A stretch of DNA of 64,000 nt from Martinezella rhizogenes (GCF_000799715.1 NZ_JUHG01000016.1:310001-374000); one strand, 5' to 3'. Numbered from the stretch's first letter, positions 18,559 to 27,099 are shown. Notes: generated by a model not told the origin, from the letters alone. Numbers and translations are program-made.

Positions 18559-18745
18559 GGCGCATGCTCCGGTAGGCGATCCAGGTCAGGAAAGCGGTGA
18601 TCGGTACCCAGGCAAGCTGGTACCAATAGAAGAAGGGGAAACCGAAGAGAACCGGATCGTGACTGTTGTAAAAGGGGACCCAGAGCAGGCCGATATAGGG
18701 AATGACGAGCAGCCAGCAGGCCGCCGTTCCAAAGCGTTTATCCAT
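18548..18745 (-). CDS. DUF3311 small membrane protein, partner of the SSS permease
   Basis: From the ATG at 18745 this is a 65-residue protein with two hydrophobic helices (about residues 8-24 and 35-57), typical of DUF3311. Such genes commonly precede SSS permease genes and are thought to be accessory membrane subunits. Its 3' end overlaps the permease start by 11 bp. An upstream ATG (18781) would add a polar leader of 12 residues; the shorter form starts with the usual hydrophobic helix. Confidence 0.85.
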   Translation of the reverse strand: MDKRFGTAACWLLVIPYIGLLWVPFYNSHDPVLFGFPFFYWYQLAWVPITAFLTWIAYRSMRHDD

Positions 18746-18880
18746 TTCGAGTGCCTTTCGGAGACTGGCGCGCCGACTCACGCCTCATCACGGATAAGGA
18801 TTAACGCATATGACGATTGGCTCAAGGCAAAAAAATGCTGCGGTGCAGCACGTTTCGCCTACCCAACCCCTTGCGTAACA

Positions 18881-19864
18881 TCAGGAAAAGGCGATGGCCC
18901 GATCGATGTCGCCGAGTGGGCGGACGCCGGCAAGCAGCGCCCTCGCCTCTTCCTCGTCCTTCCTGATCTGCGCCACCAGCGGATCGAGGCCATCGAACTT
19001 CAGTTCGGGGCGAAGATAACCGAAAAAGGAGACGGAACAGATCTGGCCGTAGAGATCGCCGCTGAAGTCGAAGACGAAGGTTTCGAGTAATGGTGCGCCA
19101 TTGTCGGTCACCGTCGGACGCCGGCCATAGCTGGCGACGGCATCGCGGATGACGCCATCGGCGGCACGGAAACGGACGGCGTAGATACCGGGTTTCAGCT
19201 CCACTTCAGGCGGCAACCTCATGTTAGCCGTGGGGAAACCGAGCGTGCGGCCAAGCTGTTCGCCGCCGATCACTTCCGCTTCGACCGTATAGCGATAACC
19301 GAGCAGGCCGGCGGCCTCGGCCACCTCCCCTTCGGTGAGCAATGTCCGGATGCGGCTCGACGAGACCACATCGGCATTTTCATCGCGGAAGGCGTCGATC
19401 AGCGTCACGCCGAAGCCATGCTTGCTGCCGGCATTCATCAGGAAGGCCGGGCCGCCCTGACGATCGTGGCCGAAATGGAAATCGAAGCCGGTGACGACTT
19501 CGGAGGCATGCAGCCAATCGATCAGGATGGAGTGGACGAACTCATCGGCGGAACGCTGCGAAAAGGCCCGGTCGAAGGGATATTCGATGACGGCGCTGAA
19601 ACCCATCGCCTCGAGGAGGCGCGCCTTTAGCGGCGCCGGCGTCACCCGGAAAACCGGCTGGTCGGGTTTGAAGACGGTGCGGGGATGCGGCTCAAAGGTC
19701 AGGACCAGTGCCGGCACGCCGCGCTCCCGGGCGATCTCCAACGCGCGATCAAGCACGGATTGATGGCCACGATGCACACCGTCGAAATTGCCGATGGCGA
19801 TGACGCCGCCCTTCAGATTATCGGGCAGCGGCTCACGGGTCTCGTTGCGATGGAAAACGGTCAT
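18881..19864 (-). CDS. ribF: Bifunctional riboflavin kinase / FAD synthetase
   Basis: RibF phosphorylates riboflavin to FMN and adenylates FMN to FAD. The 327-residue protein has an N-terminal nucleotidyltransferase domain with NFDGVHRGHQSVLDRA (residues 28-43) and a C-terminal flavokinase domain with GRTLGFPTANMRLP near residue 210. GGAGAG precedes the ATG. It starts 15 bp after the stop of the TIGR01459-type HAD gene, indicating an operon. I see no FMN riboswitch upstream. Confidence 0.96.
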   Translation of the reverse strand: MTVFHRNETREPLPDNLKGGVIAIGNFDGVHRGHQSVLDRALEIARERGVPALVLTFEPHPRTVFKPDQPVFRVTPAPLKARLLEAMGFSAVIEYPFDRAFSQRSADEFVHSILIDWLHASEVVTGFDFHFGHDRQGGPAFLMNAGSKHGFGVTLIDAFRDENADVVSSSRIRTLLTEGEVAEAAGLLGYRYTVEAEVIGGEQLGRTLGFPTANMRLPPEVELKPGIYAVRFRAADGVIRDAVASYGRRPTVTDNGAPLLETFVFDFSGDLYGQICSVSFFGYLRPELKFDGLDPLVAQIRKDEEEARALLAGVRPLGDIDRAIAFS

Positions 19865-19879
19865 CTGCTGCCACTCTCC

Positions 19880-20728
19880 TCAGACAAGGCGCGGCATCCA
19901 CCACCTCGGCGACGCCTGTTCGCGCGCCAGGAAGGCGCCAAGCGCTGCCTCGTCGGTGTGACCGTCGACGACATATTCGCGGGCATGGATGCCATGGCTG
20001 ATATAAAGAAGATCGAGACCGTAATCGAGCGCGCCGCGCACATCGGTCGGCATGCCATCGCCAATGGCGACGACGCGCGACAGCGGAAATTCACCGCGAA
20101 CCTCGCGGGCGGCTGCGATCGAGGCATCGTAAATCGGCTGATGCGGCTTGCCGGCAATCCGCGTCTCTCCGCCGAGGCGGTCGTAATAGGCGGCCATGGC
20201 GCCTGCGCAGGGGATCATGCGGTGACCGCGCTCGACCACGAGATCGGGATTGGCGCAGATCAGCGGCACCTTGCGAGCCGCCCAGGCTGCCAGCATCTCG
20301 GTATAATCGTCGGGCGTTTCGGTTTCGTCGTCGAAGAAGCCGGTGCAGACGATGCTCTCGGCCTCTTCCGCCTCGACGCGCACCACGTCCAGCCCCTCGA
20401 GAATGCCGGTGTCGCGCTCGGGACCGAGCAGGAAGACCTTCTTCGGTCCCTCAGCGATCAGGCGGCGGGTGACGTCGCCGGAGGTAACGATGCGGTCGTA
20501 GGCGCTGTCGGGAATGCCGATCTGGCGCAACTGCTCGACCACTCTCGGCGCGACGCGCGGGGAATTGGTGATGAGGACGACGGTCAGGCCTTCGCCGCGT
20601 GCCGCCTCGAGCGCGGCCGGCGCGTCCGGATAGGCGGAGACGCCATTGTGCAGCACACCCCAGACATCGCAGAGCGCGACATCATAATGTCCGCCGATCT
20701 CGCGAAAGCTTTCGATACGCTTGCCCAT
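19880..20728 (-). CDS. TIGR01459-type HAD-IIA hydrolase
   Basis: From the ATG at 20728 (GAGG six bases upstream) the product has 282 residues. It is a HAD-IIA phosphatase like NagD, with motif I LCDVWGVLHNG, LITNSPRVAP as motif II, and a C-terminal AIGDGMPTDVRGA metal-binding motif. It matches the alphaproteobacterial TIGR01459 group, whose substrate is unknown. Its close coupling to ribF hints at a flavin or nucleotide phosphate, but this is inference. Confidence 0.88.
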   Translation of the reverse strand: MGKRIESFREIGGHYDVALCDVWGVLHNGVSAYPDAPAALEAARGEGLTVVLITNSPRVAPRVVEQLRQIGIPDSAYDRIVTSGDVTRRLIAEGPKKVFLLGPERDTGILEGLDVVRVEAEEAESIVCTGFFDDETETPDDYTEMLAAWAARKVPLICANPDLVVERGHRMIPCAGAMAAYYDRLGGETRIAGKPHQPIYDASIAAAREVRGEFPLSRVVAIGDGMPTDVRGALDYGLDLLYISHGIHAREYVVDGHTDEAALGAFLAREQASPRWWMPRLV

Positions 20729-20832
20729 GCAGTCCTCGCACTCAAAGAAATCACGGGCTGACATCGCAAACCGGCTAGCAAATTACAAGAGCGCAGCGCA
20801 GGTTTTTGCATTGCACACGCGCCGCATGCGCC

Positions 20833-22278
20833 TCAATGGGCAAGGCGGAGCAGACAGCCGGCCAAAGCGGAGACACCAAGCACGGTTGCCACGCCTGCCT
20901 TCTGGCGGAAGACCAGCACGACGGCAAGCATGAAAAGCAGCAGTGCCGAGACGTCGAGCGTCGCCCATGTCGGCCAGGCGATGCCGGCGATCGGGACATT
21001 GACGTAGTCGCTACCCTGGACCCCGACGCGGCGACTCCAAAGGACCAGCCGGCCGACATCGGCAAAAAGCACATGCAGGCCGAACCAGAGCGACAGATTG
21101 GTCATGACCCCGACAATCGCCGAGGTGATCGCCGCAAGAGCGGCCGACAGGCCGGCGTGACCGCGCAGCCGCTCGATATAGGGCGCGCCGGCAAAGATGA
21201 AGAGAAAGCTCGGCGCGAACGTCGCCCAGGCCGCGAGACTGGCGCCGAGGAAGCCCGCCGTCAGCGGATCGAAGCCGAAGGGATTGCGGAAGCCGGCCAT
21301 GAAGCCGACGAAACAGAGGACCAGCACCAGCGGCCCCGGCGTCGTCTCCGCCAATGCCAGCCCGTCCAGCATCTCGCCCGGCCGCAGCCAGGCATAATGC
21401 TGCACCGCCGTCTGCGCCACATAGGCCAGCACCGCATAGGCGCCGCCGAAGGTGACGACCGCCATGCGGGAAAAGAAAGAGAAGATGGCACCGAAGACAT
21501 TGGTTTCGCCGCTCAGGGTTTCGGCGATGATATCCTTCGGACCATCGAGGCCGTGGATCAGCAACAGCGGCGCCTGCCAGATCGCCAGCCAGCATAGAAG
21601 CGTGAGAAGGGTTTTTCGCACGCGGACACTTCGCAGAACGCTCTTGCCGATGCCGGCAAGGGCGAGCCGAGGCAGTCGCGGACGCCATTGATCATCACGG
21701 TAGGCGCGGTGGAGTACCCGACCATAGCCCGCAAGTCCGGCCAGAAGCACCACCAGCGGAAACGGCAGGTCGAAAACGAAGAGCAAAAGGAAGCTGGCGA
21801 CCGCGACGCCGACATGAAACCGCGTCTTCAGCGCCCGGCTGCTCAGCCGGATCAGCGCCTGCAGCACGATCGCCAGCACGCCAGCCTTGATGCCGAAGAA
21901 GACGGTCGCCAGCAGGCTCGTATCATGAAACAGCGCGTAGAAGGCCGAAAGCCCCAGGATGACGACGAAGCCCGGCAGGATGAACAGCAGCCCGGCGACC
22001 AGGCCGCCGCGCACGCCATGCAGCAGCCAGCCGATATAGGTGGCGAGCTGCTGCGCCTCCGGTCCCGGCAGCAGCATGCAGTAGCTCAGCGCATGCAGGA
22101 AGCGCTCTTCATCGACCCAGCGCTTCTCATCGACCAGAACGCGATGCATCAGCGCGATCTGCCCCGCTGGGCCGCCGAAGCTCAGAATGCCGATGCGCGC
22201 CCAGACGCTGACGGCCTCAGAAAAGGCCGGTTTTGGCGCTATGTCGCCTGGCGTGGAAACTCCCATCGCGCCGGTCAT
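20833..22278 (-). CDS. chrA: Chromate efflux transporter ChrA (long-chain CHR family)
   Basis: From the ATG at 22278 the product has 481 residues and two CHR domains, each opening with a glycine-rich signature: GILSFGGPAGQIALMHR in the N-half and VVTFGGAYAVLAYVAQ in the C-half. LLPGPEAQQLA and AETTPGPLVLVL are the paired PGP motifs. About ten transmembrane segments place it in the inner membrane, where the family exports chromate. The frame is open to 22344, but that extension would run into the groES promoter and is polar. No chrB regulator is adjacent. It is divergent from groES. Confidence 0.92.
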   Translation of the reverse strand: MTGAMGVSTPGDIAPKPAFSEAVSVWARIGILSFGGPAGQIALMHRVLVDEKRWVDEERFLHALSYCMLLPGPEAQQLATYIGWLLHGVRGGLVAGLLFILPGFVVILGLSAFYALFHDTSLLATVFFGIKAGVLAIVLQALIRLSSRALKTRFHVGVAVASFLLLFVFDLPFPLVVLLAGLAGYGRVLHRAYRDDQWRPRLPRLALAGIGKSVLRSVRVRKTLLTLLCWLAIWQAPLLLIHGLDGPKDIIAETLSGETNVFGAIFSFFSRMAVVTFGGAYAVLAYVAQTAVQHYAWLRPGEMLDGLALAETTPGPLVLVLCFVGFMAGFRNPFGFDPLTAGFLGASLAAWATFAPSFLFIFAGAPYIERLRGHAGLSAALAAITSAIVGVMTNLSLWFGLHVLFADVGRLVLWSRRVGVQGSDYVNVPIAGIAWPTWATLDVSALLLFMLAVVLVFRQKAGVATVLGVSALAGCLLRLAH

Positions 22279-22323
22279 CGCGCCCTGCCTTGGCTTTTCG
22301 CTAAAAAATTCGTCACGAGCGTC

Positions 22324-22352
22324 CTTGACTCGCTTGGAGCCCAACCCTAAAT
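22324..22352 (+). promoter_or_regulatory. RpoH (sigma-32)-type heat-shock promoter of groESL
   Basis: CTTGAC (22324-22329) and CCCTAAAT (22345-22352) are separated by 15 bases. They resemble the alphaproteobacterial RpoH consensus CTTGAA and CCCCATNT. The promoter lies just upstream of CIRCE, so transcription should begin near the operator. Confidence 0.65.
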
Positions 22353-22360
22353 CTCCGTCG

Positions 22361-22387
22361 CTAGCACTCGCCGAGGCTGAGTGCTAA
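22361..22387. promoter_or_regulatory. CIRCE operator (HrcA binding site)
   Basis: CTAGCACTC (22361-22369), a 9-base spacer, and GAGTGCTAA (22379-22387) match the CIRCE consensus TTAGCACTC-N9-GAGTGCTAA at 17 of 18 positions. HrcA bound here represses groESL until heat or misfolded proteins titrate GroEL. Confidence 0.97.
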
Positions 22388-22445
22388 CAAGCCCCATACG
22401 GATCCCCCGCTGATCCGTGAAGTCATTTGATCGAGGGATTAGACA

Positions 22446-22742
22446 ATGGCAAGCACCAATTTCCGCCCCCTTCATGACCGCGTCGTCGTACGTCGCGTCG
22501 AGTCCGAAGCAAAGACCAAGGGTGGTATCATCATTCCCGATACCGCCAAGGAAAAGCCGCAGGAAGGCGAAATCGTCGCCGTAGGCTCCGGCGTTCGCGA
22601 TGACTCCGGCAAGATCGTCCCCCTGGACGTCAAGGCTGGCGACCGCATCCTGTTCGGCAAGTGGTCGGGCACCGAAGTCAAGCTTGATGGCGAAGACCTT
22701 CTCATCATGAAGGAAGCCGACATCATGGGCATCATCGGCTAA
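22446..22742 (+). CDS. groES: Co-chaperonin GroES
   Basis: A 98-residue Hsp10 that caps the GroEL ring. FRPLHDRVVVRRVESEAKT and the mobile-loop region TKGGIIIPDTAKEKPQEG are typical, and the C-terminus ends with IMKEADIMGIIG. The ATG follows GAGGGATTAGACA. Transcription is probably under dual RpoH and HrcA/CIRCE control. groEL follows after 75 bp. Confidence 0.99.
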   Translation: MASTNFRPLHDRVVVRRVESEAKTKGGIIIPDTAKEKPQEGEIVAVGSGVRDDSGKIVPLDVKAGDRILFGKWSGTEVKLDGEDLLIMKEADIMGIIG

Positions 22743-22817
22743 TCCAGCCGGTTCCCCTTTTCCGATACAGCTGACGGGCCACAAACCCGGATAACGCGAA
22801 TTCAGGAGTTTTTAGAC

Positions 22818-24458
22818 ATGGCAGCTAAAGAAGTAAAATTCGGCCGCACCGCTCGCGAAAAGATGCTTCGTGGCGTCGATATCCTCGCCGACGCAGTCAA
22901 GGTAACGCTCGGCCCGAAGGGTCGTAACGTCGTTATCGACAAGTCCTTCGGCGCACCGCGCATCACCAAGGACGGCGTTACCGTCGCCAAGGAAATCGAA
23001 CTCGAAGACAAGTTCGAAAACATGGGCGCCCAGATGCTTCGCGAAGTTGCATCGAAGACCAACGACATCGCCGGCGACGGCACCACGACCGCAACCGTTC
23101 TCGCCCAGGCCATCGTTCGCGAAGGCACCAAGGCAGTTGCAGCCGGCATGAACCCGATGGACCTGAAGCGCGGCATCGATCTCGCCGTTGCTGAAGTCGT
23201 GAAGGATCTCCAGGCCAAGGCCAAGAAGATCAGCACTTCGGAAGAAGTCGCACAGGTCGGCACGATCTCCGCAAACGGCGAAAAGCAGATCGGTCTCGAT
23301 ATTGCTGAAGCCATGCAGAAGGTCGGCAACGAAGGTGTTATCACCGTCGAAGAAGCCAAGACCGCTGAAACCGAACTCGAAGTCGTCGAAGGCATGCAGT
23401 TCGACCGCGGCTACCTCAGCCCCTACTTCGTGACCAACCCGGAAAAGATGATCGCCGACCTCGAAGACGCGTACATCCTGCTCCACGAGAAGAAGCTCTC
23501 GAACCTGCAGGCAATGCTCCCGGTTCTCGAAGCCGTCGTTCAGACCGGCAAGCCGCTCCTCATCATCGCTGAAGACGTCGAAGGCGAAGCTCTTGCTACG
23601 CTCGTCGTCAACAAGCTGCGCGGCGGCCTGAAGATCGCTGCCGTCAAGGCTCCTGGCTTCGGCGATCGCCGCAAGGCCATGCTGGAAGACATCGCCATCC
23701 TGACGGGCGGCACTGTCATCTCCGAAGACCTGGGCATCAAGCTCGAGTCGGTTACCCTCGACATGCTCGGCCGTTCCAAGAAGGTTTCGATCTCCAAGGA
23801 AAACACGACGATCGTCGACGGCGCTGGCACCAAGTCCGACATCGAAGGCCGCGTTGCCCAGATCAAGGCTCAGATCGAAGAAACCTCTTCCGATTACGAC
23901 CGCGAAAAGCTGCAGGAACGTCTTGCCAAGCTCGCTGGCGGCGTTGCCGTCATCCGCGTTGGCGGCTCGACTGAAGTTGAAGTCAAGGAAAAGAAGGACC
24001 GCATCGACGACGCTCTGAACGCGACGCGCGCTGCTGTTCAGGAAGGCATCGTACCGGGCGGCGGCACGGCTCTGCTGCGCTCCTCCGTCAAGATCTCCGT
24101 CAAGGGTGAAAACGACGACCAGGAAGCCGGCATCAACATCGTTCGTCGCGCTCTCCAGGCTCCTTGCCGCCAGATCGCTGAAAACGCTGGTGATGAAGCC
24201 TCCATCGTTGTCGGCAAGATCCTCGACAAGAACGAAGACAACTGGGGCTACAACGCTCAGACGGGCGTCTATGGCGACATGATCGCCATGGGCATCGTCG
24301 ACCCGGTCAAGGTCGTTCGCACGGCTCTGCAGGACGCAGCTTCGGTTGCTTCGCTGCTGATCACCACCGAAGCCATGATTGCCGAGCTGCCGAAGAAGGA
24401 CGCTCCTGGCGGCATGCCTGGCGGCATGGGCGGCATGGGTGGAATGGACATGATGTAA
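22818..24458 (+). CDS. groEL: Chaperonin GroEL (60 kDa)
   Basis: The 546-residue Hsp60 that folds proteins in an ATP-driven double ring with GroES. The ATP site is shown by TLGPKGRNVVID and DGTTTATVLAQAI, and the C-terminus is the usual GGM-rich tail ending GGMGGMDMM. It is co-transcribed with groES and closed by a strong terminator. The codon choice is markedly biased (many ctc, aag, ttc codons), as expected of a highly expressed gene. Rhizobia often carry several groEL copies; the CIRCE-preceded copy is usually the housekeeping heat-inducible one. Confidence 0.99.
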   Translation: MAAKEVKFGRTAREKMLRGVDILADAVKVTLGPKGRNVVIDKSFGAPRITKDGVTVAKEIELEDKFENMGAQMLREVASKTNDIAGDGTTTATVLAQAIVREGTKAVAAGMNPMDLKRGIDLAVAEVVKDLQAKAKKISTSEEVAQVGTISANGEKQIGLDIAEAMQKVGNEGVITVEEAKTAETELEVVEGMQFDRGYLSPYFVTNPEKMIADLEDAYILLHEKKLSNLQAMLPVLEAVVQTGKPLLIIAEDVEGEALATLVVNKLRGGLKIAAVKAPGFGDRRKAMLEDIAILTGGTVISEDLGIKLESVTLDMLGRSKKVSISKENTTIVDGAGTKSDIEGRVAQIKAQIEETSSDYDREKLQERLAKLAGGVAVIRVGGSTEVEVKEKKDRIDDALNATRAAVQEGIVPGGGTALLRSSVKISVKGENDDQEAGINIVRRALQAPCRQIAENAGDEASIVVGKILDKNEDNWGYNAQTGVYGDMIAMGIVDPVKVVRTALQDAASVASLLITTEAMIAELPKKDAPGGMPGGMGGMGGMDMM

Positions 24459-24510
24459 TAAGGCCTTAGCCTTGTTATGACTGTTCAATCCGGCATCCGG
24501 AATTGATGAA

Positions 24511-24540
24511 AGGGCGGCTCTCGGGCCGCCCTTTTTATTT
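24511..24540 (+). terminator. Rho-independent terminator of groESL
   Basis: AGGGCGGC (24511-24518) pairs with GCCGCCCT (24525-24532) around tctcgg, followed by TTTTATTT. Confidence 0.95.
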
Positions 24541-24887
24541 GGGCCAAGTCGGTTGCGATACTTGCAACATAAGATTTCATACCCGTGGGAATTTACAGAG
24601 TTTGCCCCATTGCCGTTTTCGGAAAAACTTCTATAAATCGCGGCGCAGAGATTTGAGTGAGGATTGCTGCTGAAAACATGGGTTCTACTTGCCTTTAATG
24701 CATCGGACGCAATCCAGTATAGTCATACTATTTTCGATAGATAATACGCTCAATTTAATACTTAAGTTAACTTGATGAACTAAGTTAGCAGTCCTGGAGT
24801 ACGCCTGATGCAGATGGGTTTGCGCAAAGGCGATCTCGGCAGCCCATAGTTGTAGCAATATGTCGACGCCGTTCCGTCCAATAGTGC
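24541..24887. other. AT-rich intergenic region between groEL and the PAS-like gene
   Basis: About 350 bp, clearly richer in A+T than its neighbours around 24720-24790. It holds a 6-bp dyad TAACTT-N8-AAGTTA near 24767-24786 and a cttaagttaactt stretch before it, which could be an operator or promoter region for the downstream gene. No open frame, tRNA or further terminator was recognised. Confidence 0.5.
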
Positions 24888-25391
24888 ATGGAATTTCGAT
24901 TGAAGCGCGCGCAGGGGAACCCGCGTCTCAAGTGGGGGAACATCTTGTTCAAGATCGCCAAAGCCAGCCTTGCCGCACCTTTTGCTCCGGGATCCCTGGA
25001 GTTCAATGGTCACGATCCTGATCTGCTGGCGCAGTTCTGCGTCTCGGAAAGTTGGACCGGCGATCTGGCGAGCGGCATCATCAAGCTCGGTCAGTGGAGC
25101 ACCATGCTGCACGGGCTTACATCATCGGAATGTGGCCTTTTGAGCCTGATGCACTGCTATGACGCCTATGATCGCACCCGTATTCTCGACCTGTTCGAGC
25201 AGGCGGCGACCATCTCCTCCAGCTTCTGCTACTCCACGATGGCACTTGGCGTTAGCGGCCACCGCCAGCCGATCTTCTGCGTCGGAGAATCGATCGGCAC
25301 GGAAGGAAAGCATGCCGGCAGCATGGTGGGGGTCTTCCTGTTCCCGCGCTTCAAGCTGGAGCCGGGCAGCCAGTTGGCGACCCGGCAGTAG
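24888..25391 (+). CDS. Orphan PAS-like domain protein (hypothetical)
   Basis: The 167-residue product has no confident family assignment. Residues 55-150 have the spacing of a PAS fold: SWTGDLASGIIKLGQWSTML, then LHGL, a DAYDRTRILDLFEQA helix, then MALGVSGHRQPIFCVGESIG and a final beta-strand GVFLFPRFKL. There is no output domain, so it would be a stand-alone sensor or adaptor. The start is uncertain: the ATG at 24888 lacks a clear ribosome site, while a TTG at about 24945 is preceded by GTGGGGGAA. It follows groEL but lies beyond its terminator. Confidence 0.6.
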   Translation: MEFRLKRAQGNPRLKWGNILFKIAKASLAAPFAPGSLEFNGHDPDLLAQFCVSESWTGDLASGIIKLGQWSTMLHGLTSSECGLLSLMHCYDAYDRTRILDLFEQAATISSSFCYSTMALGVSGHRQPIFCVGESIGTEGKHAGSMVGVFLFPRFKLEPGSQLATRQ

Positions 25392-25440
25392 AGGCTGTTA
25401 TGATGATGGTCAGGTGAGCCCATCATCGTCGCACTTGCGT

Positions 25441-25596
25441 GCCTGGCCCCTCACCCCCACCCTCTCCCCGCAAGCGGGGCGAGGGAGTCTCGTCCTTTAA
25501 ACTTATTGGCTTCATTGCTAAACGCGATGCCGGCGCAAACACGAGAGCGCCCCCTCGCCCCGTCTGCGGGGAGAGGGCTGGGGTGAGGGGCCAGGC
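25441..25596. repeat. RIME-like intergenic element with about 48-bp inverted ends
   Basis: The left arm (25441-25487) begins gcctggcccctcaccccc and contains the hairpin core CCCCGCAAGCGGGG. The right arm (25549-25596) is its near-perfect inverse, ending gggtgaggggccaggc. About 60 bp of unrelated DNA lies between. Two large palindromes in an intergenic space are the layout described for rhizobial RIME elements. It lies between a plus-strand stop and a minus-strand stop, so it could also end transcription from both sides. Confidence 0.8.
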
Positions 25597-25653
25597 ATAT
25601 AGGTGCGGCAAAGGCGAACATGCCTGACCTGCCCTCGACGCAGTTGGAGCCGA

Positions 25654-26361
25654 TCAATCCCGCTTCGGAATATTCAGCCCGCGCTGGCTCGCCGGGCGGG
25701 CTGTCGCGCGTTCGACCCAGTCCATGACCGAGGGGAAGCTTGCGAGTTCGAGGACCTCGCGACCGCCATAGAAGACGTCGACACCACGGACCCAGGGGAA
25801 GGTGGTGATGTCGGCAATGGTGTATTCGTCGCCCATGATCCACTGGCGACCCTTCAGGCGGTCTTCCAAAACGCTGAGCAGGCGTTTGGCCTCATCGCGG
25901 TAGCGTTCCACCGGATAGGAATTGTTGGCGACCTTATCGGCGGCGAATTTGAAGAAGTGACCGAACTGGCCGAACATCGGACCAATGCCCCCCATCTGGA
26001 AGAACACCCATTGCAGCACCTCATAGCGCCCGGCCGCATCCTTGGGGATGAGCTTGCCGGTCTTTTCGGCAAGATAGACGAGGATGGCACCGGATTCGAA
26101 CAGGCCGATCGGCTTGCCGCCGGGACCGTTGGGATCGATGATCGCCGGAATGCGACCGTTCGGGTTCAGCGAGACAAATTCCGGCGATTTCTGGTCGTTG
26201 CTGCCGAAGGAAACCAGGTGCGGCTCGTAAGGAAGCTCAAGCTCCTCGAGCGCGATCGAAACCTTGACGCCGTTCGGCGTCGGCAGCGAATAGAGCTGGA
26301 TAATATCCGGATTGCTGGCGGGCCAGCGCTTCGTGATCGGAAATGAGGATAGATCGGCCAT
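25654..26361 (-). CDS. Glutathione S-transferase family protein (YghU/YfcG-like)
   Basis: From the ATG at 26361 the product has 235 residues: an N-terminal thioredoxin-like domain with LYSLPTPNGVKVSIALEE, then the glutathione-contact segment SLNPNGRIPAI, and an all-helical C-domain with GDEYTIADITTFPWVRG. The TPNGxKV start and NDQKSPEF segment place it with the nu-class YghU/YfcG proteins, which act as disulfide-bond reductases using glutathione. An ORF extension to 26454 is atypical. The gene is divergent from a DoxX gene with a dyad in the shared promoter region. Confidence 0.9.
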   Translation of the reverse strand: MADLSSFPITKRWPASNPDIIQLYSLPTPNGVKVSIALEELELPYEPHLVSFGSNDQKSPEFVSLNPNGRIPAIIDPNGPGGKPIGLFESGAILVYLAEKTGKLIPKDAAGRYEVLQWVFFQMGGIGPMFGQFGHFFKFAADKVANNSYPVERYRDEAKRLLSVLEDRLKGRQWIMGDEYTIADITTFPWVRGVDVFYGGREVLELASFPSVMDWVERATARPASQRGLNIPKRD

Positions 26362-26450
26362 AAGGGTTTCCTTCCGAAAATCATGATTTGGCATTGAATT
26401 CGCGTCACCATAACCGATAGCGCACGGATGGGAAGAGTGAGCGAAGCCCA

Positions 26451-26472
26451 TCACTGTTCAACAATAGTGAAC
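26451..26472. promoter_or_regulatory. Candidate operator between the GST and DoxX genes
   Basis: Two nested dyads overlap: TCACT-N10-AGTGA (26451-26470) and GTTCA-N7-TGAAC (26456-26472). They sit about 90 bp from the GST start and 104 bp from the DoxX start. The binding regulator is unknown. Confidence 0.45.
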
Positions 26473-26575
26473 TAATCGTGCGCAATTGTTTATCTTTTCA
26501 ATCGCATCGAAATCGCGAATAACGGTCCCAAGAAATCGTCACTCACGGTGCCGACCACCCTTACTGGAGACCGTC

Positions 26576-27019
26576 ATGTCCAACACCAATAATGTCATCA
26601 TCCTCGTGGCGCGCATCCTGCTCGCCTTCATGTTCATCTTCGCTGGTTTCGGCAAGCTGACCGATCCGGCAGGCACCGCCGGCATGATCGCTGGCGCCGG
26701 CATGCCCGCCGCCACGCTTCTCACCTACCTTGCCGGCGCCTTCGAATTCGTCACCGGCGTCTGCGTCCTCCTCGGCTTCCAGATCCGCATCGTCGGCTGG
26801 CTGCTCGCCGCCTTCTGCATCTTCACCGGCATCGTCTTCCACCTGCCGACAGTCAACGTTCCGGACTTCCCGGCCGCTGCAAATGGCTGGATCAACGGCC
26901 TGAACTTCGTCAACTTCCTGAAGAACGTCACACTGGCAGGCGCCTACATCATGCTCGCCACCAACGGCCCCGGCGTCTACTCGCTCGACGCACGCCGCGG
27001 CGCCTACGCTACCGCCTGA
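26576..27019 (+). CDS. DoxX family membrane protein
   Basis: From the ATG at 26576 (CTGGAGA upstream) the product has 147 residues with four hydrophobic helices, typical of DoxX. The first reads ILVARILLAFMFIFAGFGKL and holds the family FxxxGxxKL pattern. DoxX proteins are small inner-membrane proteins of poorly defined function, some linked to redox or thiol stress. The divergent GST gene suggests a shared stress-responsive role. The gene ends in a bidirectional terminator shared with hisG. Confidence 0.88.
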   Translation: MSNTNNVIILVARILLAFMFIFAGFGKLTDPAGTAGMIAGAGMPAATLLTYLAGAFEFVTGVCVLLGFQIRIVGWLLAAFCIFTGIVFHLPTVNVPDFPAAANGWINGLNFVNFLKNVTLAGAYIMLATNGPGVYSLDARRGAYATA

Positions 27020-27043
27020 TTGTTCAGGATACTTCGCAGAGCT

Positions 27044-27076
27044 AAAAAAGCCCGCCGTTTCCACGGCGGGCTTTTT
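27044..27076. terminator. Bidirectional terminator between the DoxX gene and hisG
   Basis: GCCCGCCG (27050-27057) pairs with CGGCGGGC (27064-27071) around tttcca, flanked by A6 on the left and T5 on the right. It therefore works as a terminator for both convergent genes. Confidence 0.95.
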
Positions 27077-27099
27077 CGTATGAGCAAAGAGACGAAAGA

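Noticed and set aside
20833..22344. chrA start at 22344
   Set aside because: The extra 22 residues are polar and the codons would overlap the RpoH-like promoter of groES; ATG 22278 fits the family better.
22812..24488. 558-residue open frame antisense to groEL
   Set aside because: It mirrors groEL codon bias in a GC-rich gene, has no recognisable protein family or ribosome site, and groEL is certain.
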